Assembly: GCA_903847385.1 (NCBI GenBank)
Contig: CAINDO010000575.1
Coordinates: 1 to 40,906, forward strand
Source: an uncultured Myxococcales bacterium
GTDB lineage: Bacteria; Myxococcota_A; Bradymonadia; UBA7976; UBA1532
Length of the DNA stretch: 40,906 nt
Reading direction: 5' to 3'
Positions 25,061 to 34,556 of this stretch are shown one piece after another. Under the pieces are notes generated by a model that ran no database searches, was not told the DNA's origin, and saw only the letters and a list, made by a program, of their open reading frames with translations. Made by a program: the position numbers and the translations under genes. The stretch's first letter is position 1. Each line of letters starts with the position of its first letter.

Positions 25061-25980
25061 GGCACCGCCCCCCCGCCCCGTGCAGACGGCGCGCCCGCAG
25101 GCGGTGTCGGCTTCTCGGGCCGCTGAATGTCCGTGCCGTCGGGCGTCAGGCCCGAGGGTCCGAGGACGACGAAGACCTCTTCGAGGGCGGACAGGTCGAC
25201 CATCGGCTCGAGCTCGGCGTCCTGGAAGAGGCCATGGGCCTGCGCCTTGAGCGTCGTGACCCGGCCGACGGCCAGCCCGCGCGGGTACCGGCCGTCGTCG
25301 CCCGTCGTCATCACCCGCTCGCCGACCACCGTTTCGTCGTTGCGCTGCAGATACTCCAGCCGGGCGGCGTAGCGATCCGGCTCGCCCGTCCCGACGGCCA
25401 GGCCGCGCGCACGGCTCGTCTCGAGCACGACGTCGATGGCGCTGCGCGGATCCGTGATGAGCAGGACCTCGGCCGTCGCGTTGGTCGTACTCCGCACCTG
25501 ACCCACCAGGCCCCCGGGCGCGATGACCGGCATGCCCGGCTTGACCTCGTCGCCGTTGGCCTCGAGCGTCACCTTCATCACGCGGAAGTAGGGGCTCACG
25601 GACCGCCCGCTCACCCGCGCCGCCCGCAGCCGGAGGTCCTTGCGCTTGTCCGCGAGCTCGAGCAACCCGCGGAGTCGCTCGTTCTCCGACCGCAGGCCGT
25701 CGAGCTCGTCCCGCTCGTTGCGCATCGCCTGCAGCTCGGCCTCGAGCGCCCGGTTCTGCGCGCGCACCTCGGTCAGCGAGACGTAGTCCGCGCGCAACTC
25801 CCGCACGGACCTCGCGGCGCTCGTCACCACGACGTGCAACGGCGAGAACACCCGGCCGACGATCCGGGACATGGGCCCGGCGCCGGTGTCCCCGTGATCG
25901 AAGAACAGGCAGACGCCCGACAACGTGAACAGGAGGATGCCCACGAGGATCGGTCGCCGGGGCGAAGTCGGGCGGCGCAC
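25057..25980 (-). CDS. mreC: Rod shape-determining protein MreC
   Basis: A 307-residue periplasmic scaffold of the elongasome with one N-terminal membrane helix (ILVGILLFTLSGVCLFF), a coiled coil (about residues 60-110, AQNRALEAELQAMRNERDEL) and the two-barrel MreC domain (VMKVTLEANGDEVKPGMPVI, GLVGQVRSTTNATAEVLLITD, YPRGLAVGRVTTL). The GTG start lies 6 bases after the mreB stop. The last residues (ARGGGAVP) are encoded by the partial fifth copy of the 65-bp repeat, so the repeat has replaced or extended the natural C-terminus. The stop overlaps the start of array mini-ORF 1. Confidence 0.95.
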   Translation of the reverse strand: MRRPTSPRRPILVGILLFTLSGVCLFFDHGDTGAGPMSRIVGRVFSPLHVVVTSAARSVRELRADYVSLTEVRAQNRALEAELQAMRNERDELDGLRSENERLRGLLELADKRKDLRLRAARVSGRSVSPYFRVMKVTLEANGDEVKPGMPVIAPGGLVGQVRSTTNATAEVLLITDPRSAIDVVLETSRARGLAVGTGEPDRYAARLEYLQRNDETVVGERVMTTGDDGRYPRGLAVGRVTTLKAQAHGLFQDAELEPMVDLSALEEVFVVLGPSGLTPDGTDIQRPEKPTPPAGAPSARGGGAVP

Positions 25981-25986
25981 GGCCGG

Positions 25987-27151
<1,165 letters not shown>

Positions 27152-27203
27152 GCCGCGTTCTCGAATCCCGCCTACCCTGCCACGACCCATCCAGGCGAGC
27201 CCC

Positions 27204-28931
27204 ATGATCAGCGACCTTCGCGAGAAGTCCCAGAACTTCGCCATCTACTTGATGTTCGGCATCCTGATCTTCGTCTTCATCTTCTTCTTCGGTCCGCAGA
27301 GCGACGGCTGCAACCCCGCCAAGGGCGGCGCAACGCACCGCGCGGGCTGGGCCGCGACCGTCGGTGGTCAGACCATCACGCAGCAAGAGGTCGAGATCAT
27401 CGTTCGCCGGATGCTCAACACCCGCGAGCGGGACGAAGCCGGCATCGAGCGTCTGCGCCACGACTGCCTGATGCAGCTCATCGATCAATATACGGTGGCC
27501 GCCCGCGCCGAGGCCCTCGGCCTCGCCGTCAACGAGGTGGAGGTCACGCGCTACATCGTGAAGAAGGGCGAGAACCCGGACTTCATGGACTACGCCAAGC
27601 GTGACGGCACGTTCGACTACGAGCGCTGGGTCGACTGGGTCCACCAGGCCCTGGGCACCACGCCCGACGACTACCGCAAGCTCGTCGGCCGCGAGCTCCT
27701 CATCAAGAAGTACCTCGAGTTCCTGGGCAACCAGGTCCAGGTCGCCGATGCCGAGGTCCGCGCCGCGTTCGACCGTGCCGAGCGCACCTGGAACGTCGAG
27801 TACCTCACGTTCGACGCCGCGGACGTCGCGCTCGACGCCGCCGCCCCCGTGATGTCCGCCGCCGATGCCCAGGCCTGGGCCGATGCCCACACGGCCGAGG
27901 TGCAGAAGTACTACGACGACAACAAGGCGCAGTACGACCGGGACAAGGAGATCAAGATCCGCCGCATCACGGTCAAGGTGGCCAAGGACGCCGATCCCAC
28001 CAAGGCCGCCGCCGCCAAGGACGAGGCCAAGAAGAAGATCGAGGAGCTCCTCGCCGCCGCCAAGGCCCCCGGGGCCGACTTCGCCGCGCTGGCCAAGGAC
28101 AAGTCCGAGGACTCGTTCAAGGACGAGGGCGGCGACATGGGCTGGCAGAGCCGGGAGAACACGAGCCCCGAGAACTACGACGTCTTCGCCAAGCTCGAGG
28201 TCGGCCAGGTCTCCGACATCCAGGAGGCCCCCTTCGGCTTCTGGTTTGCCAAGGCGGACGAGCTCCGCGCCCCGATGAAGAAGACCCTCGCCGAGGTCAA
28301 GGCCGACATCGCCCTGATCCTGGCCGCCGACTCCAAGCGCGCCGAGCAGGCCAAGGCCAAGGCCGTGGCGGCCCTCGAGGCGGCCAAGGGTGGCAAGGCC
28401 TTCGCCAACATCCTGCACGGCGATACGCCGCCCCCGCCGCCGCCGGCCCCCGGCAGCGAGAACGCCGAGACCGCGCCCCCGCCCGCGCCGACGGCCCCCG
28501 AGACCGGTGAGATCAACGAGGACCGCCTCTCGTTCGACCCGATCTTCGGCAAGTCCAAGGAGCTCGCCAAGCTGCTGCCCACGCTGACGCTGGAGAAGCC
28601 CCTGGTCGAGCAGGTCTTCGAGATCGAGGGCAAGTTCGTCATCGTGAAGCTGAAGGCCCGCAAGGATCCCAGCGACGCCGACTTCGACAGCCGCAAGAAC
28701 GACTACGTTCAGCGTCTGCGCCAGGACCGCCAGGAGGCCATCCTCGGCCCGTGGCAGGCGATGCTCATCGGCACGCCCCGGTACCGCCAGCAGGCGCGTC
28801 AGATGACCGCGGCCAGCGGTCTGGTGGACTCCCTGCCCGAGCCGGGCAAGGACACCGGCATCGAGATCAACGCCGAGGCGTTCCCCCTGCCGGCCGAGCC
28901 GAGCGCGCCGGCCTCCAAGGCCGAGGGCTGA
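27204..28931 (+). CDS. Membrane-anchored SurA/PpiD-like peptidyl-prolyl isomerase
   Basis: A 575-residue envelope foldase. A single N-terminal helix (FAIYLMFGILIFVFIFFFG) anchors it as in PpiD, and a SurA-type chaperone domain follows (VGGQTITQQEVEIIVRRML, DYAKRDGTFDYERWVDW). A parvulin domain lies at about residues 250-370: IKIRRITVKVAKDADPTKA, AALAKDKSEDSFKDEGGDMG, VFAKLEVGQVSDIQEAPFGF. A Pro-rich linker (PPPPPPAPGS) leads to a second, diverged domain (KPLVEQVFEIEGKFVIVKLK). The ATG at 27204 is used because the reading upstream of it covers the promoter. The Lys/Glu/Ala-rich helices near 260-290 are typical linkers. Substrates are probably outer-membrane or periplasmic proteins. Confidence 0.9.
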   Translation: MISDLREKSQNFAIYLMFGILIFVFIFFFGPQSDGCNPAKGGATHRAGWAATVGGQTITQQEVEIIVRRMLNTRERDEAGIERLRHDCLMQLIDQYTVAARAEALGLAVNEVEVTRYIVKKGENPDFMDYAKRDGTFDYERWVDWVHQALGTTPDDYRKLVGRELLIKKYLEFLGNQVQVADAEVRAAFDRAERTWNVEYLTFDAADVALDAAAPVMSAADAQAWADAHTAEVQKYYDDNKAQYDRDKEIKIRRITVKVAKDADPTKAAAAKDEAKKKIEELLAAAKAPGADFAALAKDKSEDSFKDEGGDMGWQSRENTSPENYDVFAKLEVGQVSDIQEAPFGFWFAKADELRAPMKKTLAEVKADIALILAADSKRAEQAKAKAVAALEAAKGGKAFANILHGDTPPPPPPAPGSENAETAPPPAPTAPETGEINEDRLSFDPIFGKSKELAKLLPTLTLEKPLVEQVFEIEGKFVIVKLKARKDPSDADFDSRKNDYVQRLRQDRQEAILGPWQAMLIGTPRYRQQARQMTAASGLVDSLPEPGKDTGIEINAEAFPLPAEPSAPASKAEG

Positions 28932-28966
28932 GCCCCGGGACCCCTCGAGGTCCCGTGCTCCCGAAG

Positions 28967-28992
28967 AAACGCCGGCCTCGCCCGGCGTTTTT
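28967..28992. terminator. Rho-independent terminator, probably bidirectional
   Basis: AAACGCCGG, a loop of six, CCGGCGTTT followed by TT, 36 bases after the foldase stop. On the other strand the stem is followed by TTTCTT, so it could also end the minus-strand transcript of the VWA-like gene. A second small hairpin, GGGACC-cctcga-GGTCCC, lies just upstream at 28937-28954. Confidence 0.85.
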
Positions 28993-29013
28993 CGTTTCTG
29001 CCGCCGGAGCGGG

Positions 29014-30222
29014 TCAGGCGCCGCCGGCCAGCCGACGCAGTCTGTTCAGCTCATTGCGATCGAGGTGGCCCGAGCGCAGGTAGCGCCCCCGGGCGTCGAT
29101 CGTGGCCTGCGCGTCCGCGCTGCGGCCGAGCTCACTGAGGCGCCGGGCCATGCGCTCGAGCGTCGTGGCGACGCGCCGGTGGTCCCCCTCGAGGAACGCG
29201 CGGGCGGCCTCTTCGACCCAGCCCGCCGGCTCGACCCGATCGCGCGCGGCGACCACGCCGGCCTCCACGTAACCCAGGAGGGTCGGGTCGTCCGTCACCT
29301 GGTGCACCACACTCGCCTGATGGCAGGTGACGAACCGATGCCCGGCTCGGTGGCGAGCGCTGACCTCGAGGAGGCGGTACCGACCGACGCGCCGGCGAGG
29401 CAGCGTGAGCGTCACCAGGAACTGCGGCTCGTGGCCGGCGACCACGGGGCCGGGGTCGAGCACCAGCCGACGGTCCGTGGGCGTGAGGCGCACGTTGCCC
29501 AGGAACACGGCGCCCGGCGCCGCCCGGAACATCCGCCCCGGCACCACCCCCGGCACGAACTCGAGCTCGAGCCGCGGGTCGATCAGGTGCTGCTGCGTGA
29601 GCCGGCCGATGCGGTCCCGCATGTTGGTCTCGAGCGCGGCGACCCCTTCGACGAAGGCGACGTCCCCCCCGCCGAGGTTGGCGAGGCGGATCATCATGCC
29701 CAGGTCCATCGAGGGCGTCGTGGTCACGACGTCCAGCCCGAAGTGTTTCTCCGTCAGGGCGCTCGCCGCGTTGAGCAGCGGCTCCGTGGCCTCGACGATG
29801 GGCGAGTGGGCGACGATGATCAGGCGATGCGCCGCATCCGTCCGACGGTCGGCCAGCAGGGCGTCGCGACCGTGGGCGAGCGCCGCGGCGGCGTTGTCCT
29901 CGGGGCGCGTGAAGGCATCCTCGGTGAGCGCGCGCAAGGCGTCGGGCGACTCGCCGGCGACGAGCGTATGGGTGCGGCCCCCGGGGAACGAAACGCGGTC
30001 GCCCGGCCGAAGGGCCTCGAAGGACCGAAAAACCGCCGCCGCGTTGCCCGCGCCGGGCCCGAGCGGGGCGATCATCACGTGGAGCGGCACGGGGGCCGAG
30101 TCCGCGGGGACGTCCAGCCGCAGCTTCAGCAGCGCCGTGACCTCGAGCTCGGCGTCCGTCACCGCCGAGGTGGTCGGGTCCAGGAGGACGTCCACCTCGA
30201 GTCGGGGTCCCCTGCGTGTCAT
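29014..30222 (-). CDS. VWA-like domain protein lacking the MIDAS motif
   Basis: A 402-residue protein. Residues about 40-240 follow the layout of a von Willebrand factor A domain as found in TerY/YfbK-type proteins: a first strand VPLHVMIAP, then FEALRPGDRVSF, DNAAAALAHGRDALLADRR, a strand HRLIIVAHS, VVTTTPSMDLGMMIRLANLGGGDVAF. The metal-binding DxSxS of the first loop is absent (APLGPGAG), so metal-dependent ligand binding is unlikely. A beta-rich region follows, and the last 90 residues are helical (EEAARAFLEGDHRRVATTL). The ATG at 30222 overlaps the stop of the PP2C fusion as ATGA, so the two proteins are made together. A shared signalling role is inferred from this coupling. Confidence 0.7.
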   Translation of the reverse strand: MTRRGPRLEVDVLLDPTTSAVTDAELEVTALLKLRLDVPADSAPVPLHVMIAPLGPGAGNAAAVFRSFEALRPGDRVSFPGGRTHTLVAGESPDALRALTEDAFTRPEDNAAAALAHGRDALLADRRTDAAHRLIIVAHSPIVEATEPLLNAASALTEKHFGLDVVTTTPSMDLGMMIRLANLGGGDVAFVEGVAALETNMRDRIGRLTQQHLIDPRLELEFVPGVVPGRMFRAAPGAVFLGNVRLTPTDRRLVLDPGPVVAGHEPQFLVTLTLPRRRVGRYRLLEVSARHRAGHRFVTCHQASVVHQVTDDPTLLGYVEAGVVAARDRVEPAGWVEEAARAFLEGDHRRVATTLERMARRLSELGRSADAQATIDARGRYLRSGHLDRNELNRLRRLAGGA

Positions 30223-32213
30223 GCCACTGCGCTCCCACCGACCGGTAGCGCCGGGTCGGTCTCCACGATCGTCGCCGCCGAGGGCAGGAAGTGCAGGACG
30301 ATGCAGCTGATGTTGTCGCCGCCGCCGCCGCGATTGGCCAGGACCATGAGCTCGAACGCGGCCCAGGGTGCACCCGTGGCCGTCTCGACGGCACGCCGGA
30401 TGTTCTCCTCGGCCTCTTCCTCGTCGATGCCGCCGTAGTCGGGCACGCCGTCGGAGCACAGCACGAGCCAGTCGCCGGGCAGCACGGTGATGTCGCGGAA
30501 GCCGGGCTGCAACGGGACCGGGATGAGGCGGTCGTCGTCGCCCTTCTCGAACTCGCCGACGCAACGGATGAGGGCCCCGCCGGCGGGCACGTGGCGCGCG
30601 ACGCTCGGGGCCCGGCCGAGCCGAAGCAGTTGAGTGGTGAGGTCGTCGTCGATCATCAGCGACGCGATGTGGCCGCCCCGGATGAGGTACGCCCGGCTGT
30701 CGCCGATGGAGAACATCATCAGGTGGTTGCCGTCCACCACGACGCCGACGGCCGTGGAGGCCATGATGCCCTCGGGCGGGCCGGCGAAGCGCGGCATCTC
30801 GCTGTGCACGAGGTCGGCGATGCGCCGGTTGGCCGTGTCCAGCATGTCGTTGATCATGCGCCGCCGCTGGCTGGGCTGGTCGGGGAGTGTCGGGCGCCGG
30901 GGCAGCCCGGGCACCGTGACCGCCTCGGCGAGGCCGGGCTCCGTGGGACCATCGGAGATGTCGTCCTGCCCGGCGATGCGCCGCCAGAGTTCGACCGCTT
31001 CGGCCCGCACACAGGCGCTCGCCATGTCCCCCGAGCCGTACTCGGAGATGCTCACGCCGTCACCGATGACGAAGAGCCCGACGCCGGATGGGGCGTCGTA
31101 GGCCAGGAAGAGGTCGTCCTGGTTCACGGGGCTGTACTGGCCCTTGAGCACGCCCACGTGCAGCTCGTGGCCGATGTCGATCTGCAGCCGCTGATGCCGT
31201 GCGTTGCGCCGCAGCACGGCGTTGTCCAGCGCGGCGAGCAGCGCCTCTTGCAGGGCACGGCAGTCCGCGTAGCGTCGCTCCGGCAAGGGCGAGGTCGCCC
31301 GGCGGGCCACCGCGGCGAGCGCAGGCGGGACCTCGGGGGCATAGACCTGCGGGGGCGGCAGGCGCTCGCCGGACAGGCCGGCCTCCGTGAGCGGCGCGAT
31401 GCGGGTGAGGGTGTAGTAGAGCACCACCCCCGCGAAGAAGACGTCCGTCCGGGGCCCCACCCAGCCGCCGCAGTGCCCGAGGACCTCGGGCGCCGAGAAG
31501 CCGCGTGGCGCACGACGGCGCTGGACCGCGAGGGGCGCCTCGGCGGCGTCCCGCGGGTGCGCGGGCTCGCGGAACCGGACGAGGCCCTCGGCGTCGATGA
31601 GGATCTCCGACGGGTCGAGCAGGCCGAAGAAGCGCTGCTCGGCGTGGAAACCGGCCAGGAACGACGTGATGGGCAGAACCCAGCGGCGCACGGCCTCGAG
31701 GACCTCGCCGCCGTGACGGTCGGCCAGGAGTGCGGCCAGGCCGTCGGACAGGCTGGGGGCGTCCGGCAGGCGGGTCACAGTGTACCGCAGACCCCCTTGA
31801 TCGGCGGCCCAGGCCGGGGAGAGCGCGTGTTCGCCGAGTTGGGCGCGGGCCTCGGTCCGACGGGCCAGGACACCGCGCTCGCGATCGGCGCTCTTCGGGG
31901 TGACGAGGACCTCGTAGCGGCCCAGATCCTCGTCCATCGCGAGGAATCGGGCGGCCCCCGGGACGGCGGGCAAGGGCGCTCGCAGGGTGACCGCCTTGCC
32001 GGCGCCCCCCTCGACCCGCGCGCCGACGGGCGGAAACTGGCCGTGCGCGGCGTCGTCCGGCAGCAGCTCGTAGCCGCAGCCGTTGCAATATTGCCCCGTC
32101 GACATCCCGCCGCACGCAGGACACACGATGGCCCCGGGCAGGGTCTGGGCACCCGCGAGGTCACCTTCGTCAAAGTCGAAGGCACCCCCGGGTTCGTCGC
32201 GTTTCTCAGCCAT
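30219..32213 (-). CDS. Zinc ribbon - pseudokinase - PP2C phosphatase fusion
   Basis: A 664-residue cytosolic signalling protein. Residues 31-46 form a four-Cys zinc ribbon (CPACGGMSTGQYCNGC). Residues about 85-330 look like the body of a Ser/Thr kinase: FFGLLDPSEILIDAEGLVRF stands where HRDxKPxNIL...DFG would be, and GFSAPEVLGHCGGWVGPRTD with VFFAGVVLYYTLT matches the APE and F-helix region. No catalytic HRD or DFG aspartates are visible, so this is probably a pseudokinase. Residues about 345-650 are a PP2C-type phosphatase with its metal-binding motifs retained: FVIGDGVSISEYGSGDMAS, MFSIGDSRAYL, LVLCSDGVPDYGG, GGGDNISCIVLHF. The gene has its own promoter and is coupled to the VWA-like gene. 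Target phosphoproteins are unknown. Confidence 0.85.
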   Translation of the reverse strand: MAEKRDEPGGAFDFDEGDLAGAQTLPGAIVCPACGGMSTGQYCNGCGYELLPDDAAHGQFPPVGARVEGGAGKAVTLRAPLPAVPGAARFLAMDEDLGRYEVLVTPKSADRERGVLARRTEARAQLGEHALSPAWAADQGGLRYTVTRLPDAPSLSDGLAALLADRHGGEVLEAVRRWVLPITSFLAGFHAEQRFFGLLDPSEILIDAEGLVRFREPAHPRDAAEAPLAVQRRRAPRGFSAPEVLGHCGGWVGPRTDVFFAGVVLYYTLTRIAPLTEAGLSGERLPPPQVYAPEVPPALAAVARRATSPLPERRYADCRALQEALLAALDNAVLRRNARHQRLQIDIGHELHVGVLKGQYSPVNQDDLFLAYDAPSGVGLFVIGDGVSISEYGSGDMASACVRAEAVELWRRIAGQDDISDGPTEPGLAEAVTVPGLPRRPTLPDQPSQRRRMINDMLDTANRRIADLVHSEMPRFAGPPEGIMASTAVGVVVDGNHLMMFSIGDSRAYLIRGGHIASLMIDDDLTTQLLRLGRAPSVARHVPAGGALIRCVGEFEKGDDDRLIPVPLQPGFRDITVLPGDWLVLCSDGVPDYGGIDEEEAEENIRRAVETATGAPWAAFELMVLANRGGGGDNISCIVLHFLPSAATIVETDPALPVGGSAVA

Positions 32214-32243
32214 GGTCTCCCGATGGACCGATGTGGTGGCGGG

Positions 32244-32272
32244 ATGCTAGGACAGAACCGCCATGGGGGCAA
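32244..32272 (-). promoter_or_regulatory. Promoter of the PP2C fusion / VWA-like operon
   Basis: On the minus strand: TTGCCC (32272-32267), 17 bases, TAGCAT (32249-32244). It lies in the 106-base gap after the PAS histidine-kinase gene; the expected leader is about 25 bases. Confidence 0.6.
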
Positions 32273-32319
32273 CGCGCATCGGGTCCGGACCACCGATTTG
32301 CGAGGTTCGCCCCCCGGCG

Positions 32320-34155
32320 TCAGCTCAGCGTCGCGCCGGGTCCGCGCAGATCGAGCGACCGTTCGGCGGGGTCCACGGCGTCCGCCCGACGCAGCGTGAA
32401 CGAGAAGGTCGCCCCGAGTCCCGGCTCGCTCTCGACCCAGATGCGGCCGCGGTGCAGGTGCACGAGCTCCCGGCAGATGGGCAGGCCGAGGCCCGTGCCC
32501 GACGGCCGTCCCTTCTGGGCCTCCCCCGCCTGCCGGAAGCGCTCGAAGATGTGTGAGAGCTCCTCGGGCGGAATGCCGGCCCCGGCGTCCCGGACCGAGA
32601 GGGTCAGCTCCTCGGGCGTGACCGCCACGGAGACCCGGATCTCGCCGCGCTCGGTGTACTTGATCGCGTTGCTGACCAGGTTCACCAGGACCTGCAGCAG
32701 ACGGTCCTTGTCGCCCCAGGCCTCCGGGCAGATCTCCGGCAGGTCGGGCACCATCAGGATGTGGCGACCCTGGAACAGCGTCGAGGTGGCCTGCAGCGCG
32801 CCCGCCACCAGGGCCGGCACGTCCACGGGCTCGAAGTTCAGACGCAGTCGACCCGCCTCGAGCTTGCTCAGGTCGAGGACGTCGTTGACGAGCCGGCCGA
32901 GGCGCTCCCCCTCGGCGGCCATGACCTCCATGTCCGACAGCGCCTTCTGGAGGGACGTGCGCGCCTCTTCGGGGGCCTCGGCGAGGAAGGGGCGCACGTA
33001 CCGCGTCAGGCGGCGCATGTTCAGCTTGTTGAAGCCCATGAGCGACGTCAGCGGCGTGCGGAGCTCGTGACTCACGGCGGCCAGGAAGTTCGCCTTGAGG
33101 TCCTCGAGCTGGCGCTCCTTGGTGACGTCCCGCTTGTGGTTGATGACGGCGTGGAGCTGGCCGTCCTTGCCCAGGAGGGGGTACGTGCTGATGCGCGTGA
33201 TCGCATTGCCGAAGATGCGGTGCTCGACGCTCGTGCTCTGGTGCTGCGCGAAGGTCGTCCGCGCCGGGCAGTCCTGGCAGGGGTCGTCGCGCATGCGGAA
33301 CGCACGGTAGCAGCGCCGACCGATGAGCTCCTTGCCGAAGACGAGCCGCGCCTGCCGGTTGGCTTGCAAGACCTCGTAGTCCGGCGAGATCACCGTGATG
33401 GGATCCTCCATCGCGTCGAACAGATCCTGGAAGAACCGCTCCGAATCCTCGAGGCGCTCGGCCGCCCGCTGCAGCTCCGAGGTCAGCCGCGAGATCTCCA
33501 CGTTGTCGCGCGCCACGAGCACGGCCCCCCGCGGCTCGCCGTCCATGGACGTGCGCGTGCGCCCCGTCGTCTTCAGGGTGACCGTGCCGCCGTATGCGTC
33601 GTGAAAACGGAGATCCTGCGCGAGCAGCTCCCCCGTCTCGAGCAGACCGACGAACCAGGCCGGCCGGGTCTCGCCCCCGAGCGCGTCGAGGCCGAGGCCC
33701 ACGATGTCCTCCGGGGTCTCGAACCGCATGCGCAGCGCGAAGGTGCGGTTGCACAGCTCGATCCGTCCGTGCGCGTCGAGGACGAGCAGCGAGTCCGGCA
33801 TGGAGTCGATGACGTCCTGCATGGACTGGCGGTCGTCGAGCGCCTGGCCGGCCATCTCGAGCTGCGCGAGCATGTTGCGCATCTGCGACCACAGCGGCGC
33901 GAAGGCGGGCGGGAGCTCCTGCACCGATCGCCCACGCGCCATCTCCTCCCAGATCTTCGCGGCCTCGGCGACCCGCGCCTTGGTGCGGGCCCGCAACCCG
34001 AAGACGACGCCGATGCAGAGCACCGCGCCGACGGCGAGCAGGATCAGGGTGGCCCACTCCGGGCTGAGGCCCGTCGACACGAGCATCGGGTGCACGACGA
34101 AGGTCGCCAGCGCGGGTGCGGCGACGCCGACGGCCAGGAGGGTCCAGAGCTCCAT
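32320..34155 (-). CDS. Membrane sensor histidine kinase with two PAS domains
   Basis: A 611-residue kinase. Two N-terminal membrane helices (LLAVGVAAPALATFVV and WATLILLAVGAVLCIGVVF) are separated by a very short loop, so it has almost no periplasmic sensor. Two PAS domains follow (IDSMPDSLLVLDAHGRIELC and FDAMEDPITVISPDYEVLQ). The second carries a Cys cluster RRCYRAF...DDPCQDCPA, near residues 282-296, of the sort seen in many PAS domains. The kinase core is intact: HisKA NFLAAVSHELRTPLTSL (His 363), N box LVNLVSNAIKYTE, G boxes RDAGAGIPPEEL and SGTGLGLPICRELV. The ATG at 34155 is preferred to a TTG at 34167, which would overlap the receiver stop; neither has a clear ribosome-binding site. 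Confidence 0.92.
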   Translation of the reverse strand: MELWTLLAVGVAAPALATFVVHPMLVSTGLSPEWATLILLAVGAVLCIGVVFGLRARTKARVAEAAKIWEEMARGRSVQELPPAFAPLWSQMRNMLAQLEMAGQALDDRQSMQDVIDSMPDSLLVLDAHGRIELCNRTFALRMRFETPEDIVGLGLDALGGETRPAWFVGLLETGELLAQDLRFHDAYGGTVTLKTTGRTRTSMDGEPRGAVLVARDNVEISRLTSELQRAAERLEDSERFFQDLFDAMEDPITVISPDYEVLQANRQARLVFGKELIGRRCYRAFRMRDDPCQDCPARTTFAQHQSTSVEHRIFGNAITRISTYPLLGKDGQLHAVINHKRDVTKERQLEDLKANFLAAVSHELRTPLTSLMGFNKLNMRRLTRYVRPFLAEAPEEARTSLQKALSDMEVMAAEGERLGRLVNDVLDLSKLEAGRLRLNFEPVDVPALVAGALQATSTLFQGRHILMVPDLPEICPEAWGDKDRLLQVLVNLVSNAIKYTERGEIRVSVAVTPEELTLSVRDAGAGIPPEELSHIFERFRQAGEAQKGRPSGTGLGLPICRELVHLHRGRIWVESEPGLGATFSFTLRRADAVDPAERSLDLRGPGATLS

Positions 34156-34163
34156 GGCGTTGG

Positions 34164-34556
34164 TCAAAAGCCGAGGTCGAGGTCGATGGCGAGCACCTCG
34201 GCCGCCCGGGCGATGATGTGGTCCGGGTCGAAGGGTTTCGTCAGGAACTCGTGGGGGCCGTGTGCCAGGTCCAGGGGCGGCATGGTCTGCCCGCGGGCCG
34301 TGAGGATGATCACGTGGCAGCCGACGAGCTCGGGGTCCTTCCGGATGTGTTTGCAGACGTCCATGCCGTTCATGCGCGGCATCATCACGTCCAGGAAGAT
34401 CAGGTCGGGCTTGAGCGCCCGGGCCTTGTCCAGACCCTCGACGCCGTCCTCGGCCACGTCGATGAGCACGCCCTCGAGCTCGAGCTCTTCCAGGGTGCGC
34501 CGGAGGAGCAGCCGGATGTGCGCGTCGTCGTCAACGATCAGGATTCGCTTCTGCAC
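34164..34556 (-). CDS. Single-domain response regulator (CheY-like receiver)
   Basis: A 130-residue stand-alone receiver: RILIVDDDAHIRLLLRR (acidic pocket), PDLIFLDVMMPRMNGMD (phosphoacceptor Asp 56), HVIILTARG and FLTKPFDPD (conserved Thr and Lys). There is no output domain, so it passes phosphate on or acts by protein contact. The GTG at 34556 is chosen because GGAGG lies 6 bases before it. Its start lies inside the last codons of the GAF kinase (26-base overlap), and its stop is 8 bases before the PAS kinase, placing it between two kinases. Confidence 0.94.
   Translation of the reverse strand: MQKRILIVDDDAHIRLLLRRTLEELELEGVLIDVAEDGVEGLDKARALKPDLIFLDVMMPRMNGMDVCKHIRKDPELVGCHVIILTARGQTMPPLDLAHGPHEFLTKPFDPDHIIARAAEVLAIDLDLGF

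Larger units (their letters stand above)
24801..25079. repeat. Tandem array: four 65-bp units plus a partial fifth at the mreC-mreD junction
   Basis: Units start at 24801, 24866, 24931 and 24996, each exactly 65 bp, with a partial copy from 25061 that forms the 3' end of mreC. The units are nearly identical: the base at the mini-ORF start alternates (GTG, ATG, GTG, ATG going up in coordinate), and the fourth has GTA for GTG. Each unit holds two hairpins, CCCGCC-cgcaa-GGCGGG and GCCCCC-CCGA-GGGGGC. On the minus strand each unit is a 69-nt ORF overlapping the next by 4 bases, so the period is 69-4=65. The alternating start base suggests a 130-bp dimer was duplicated. There are no spacers, so this is not a CRISPR. 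Confidence 0.97.

Noticed and set aside
24801..25079. CRISPR array
   Set aside because: The units are contiguous 65-bp direct repeats with no variable spacers, and there are no cas genes nearby.
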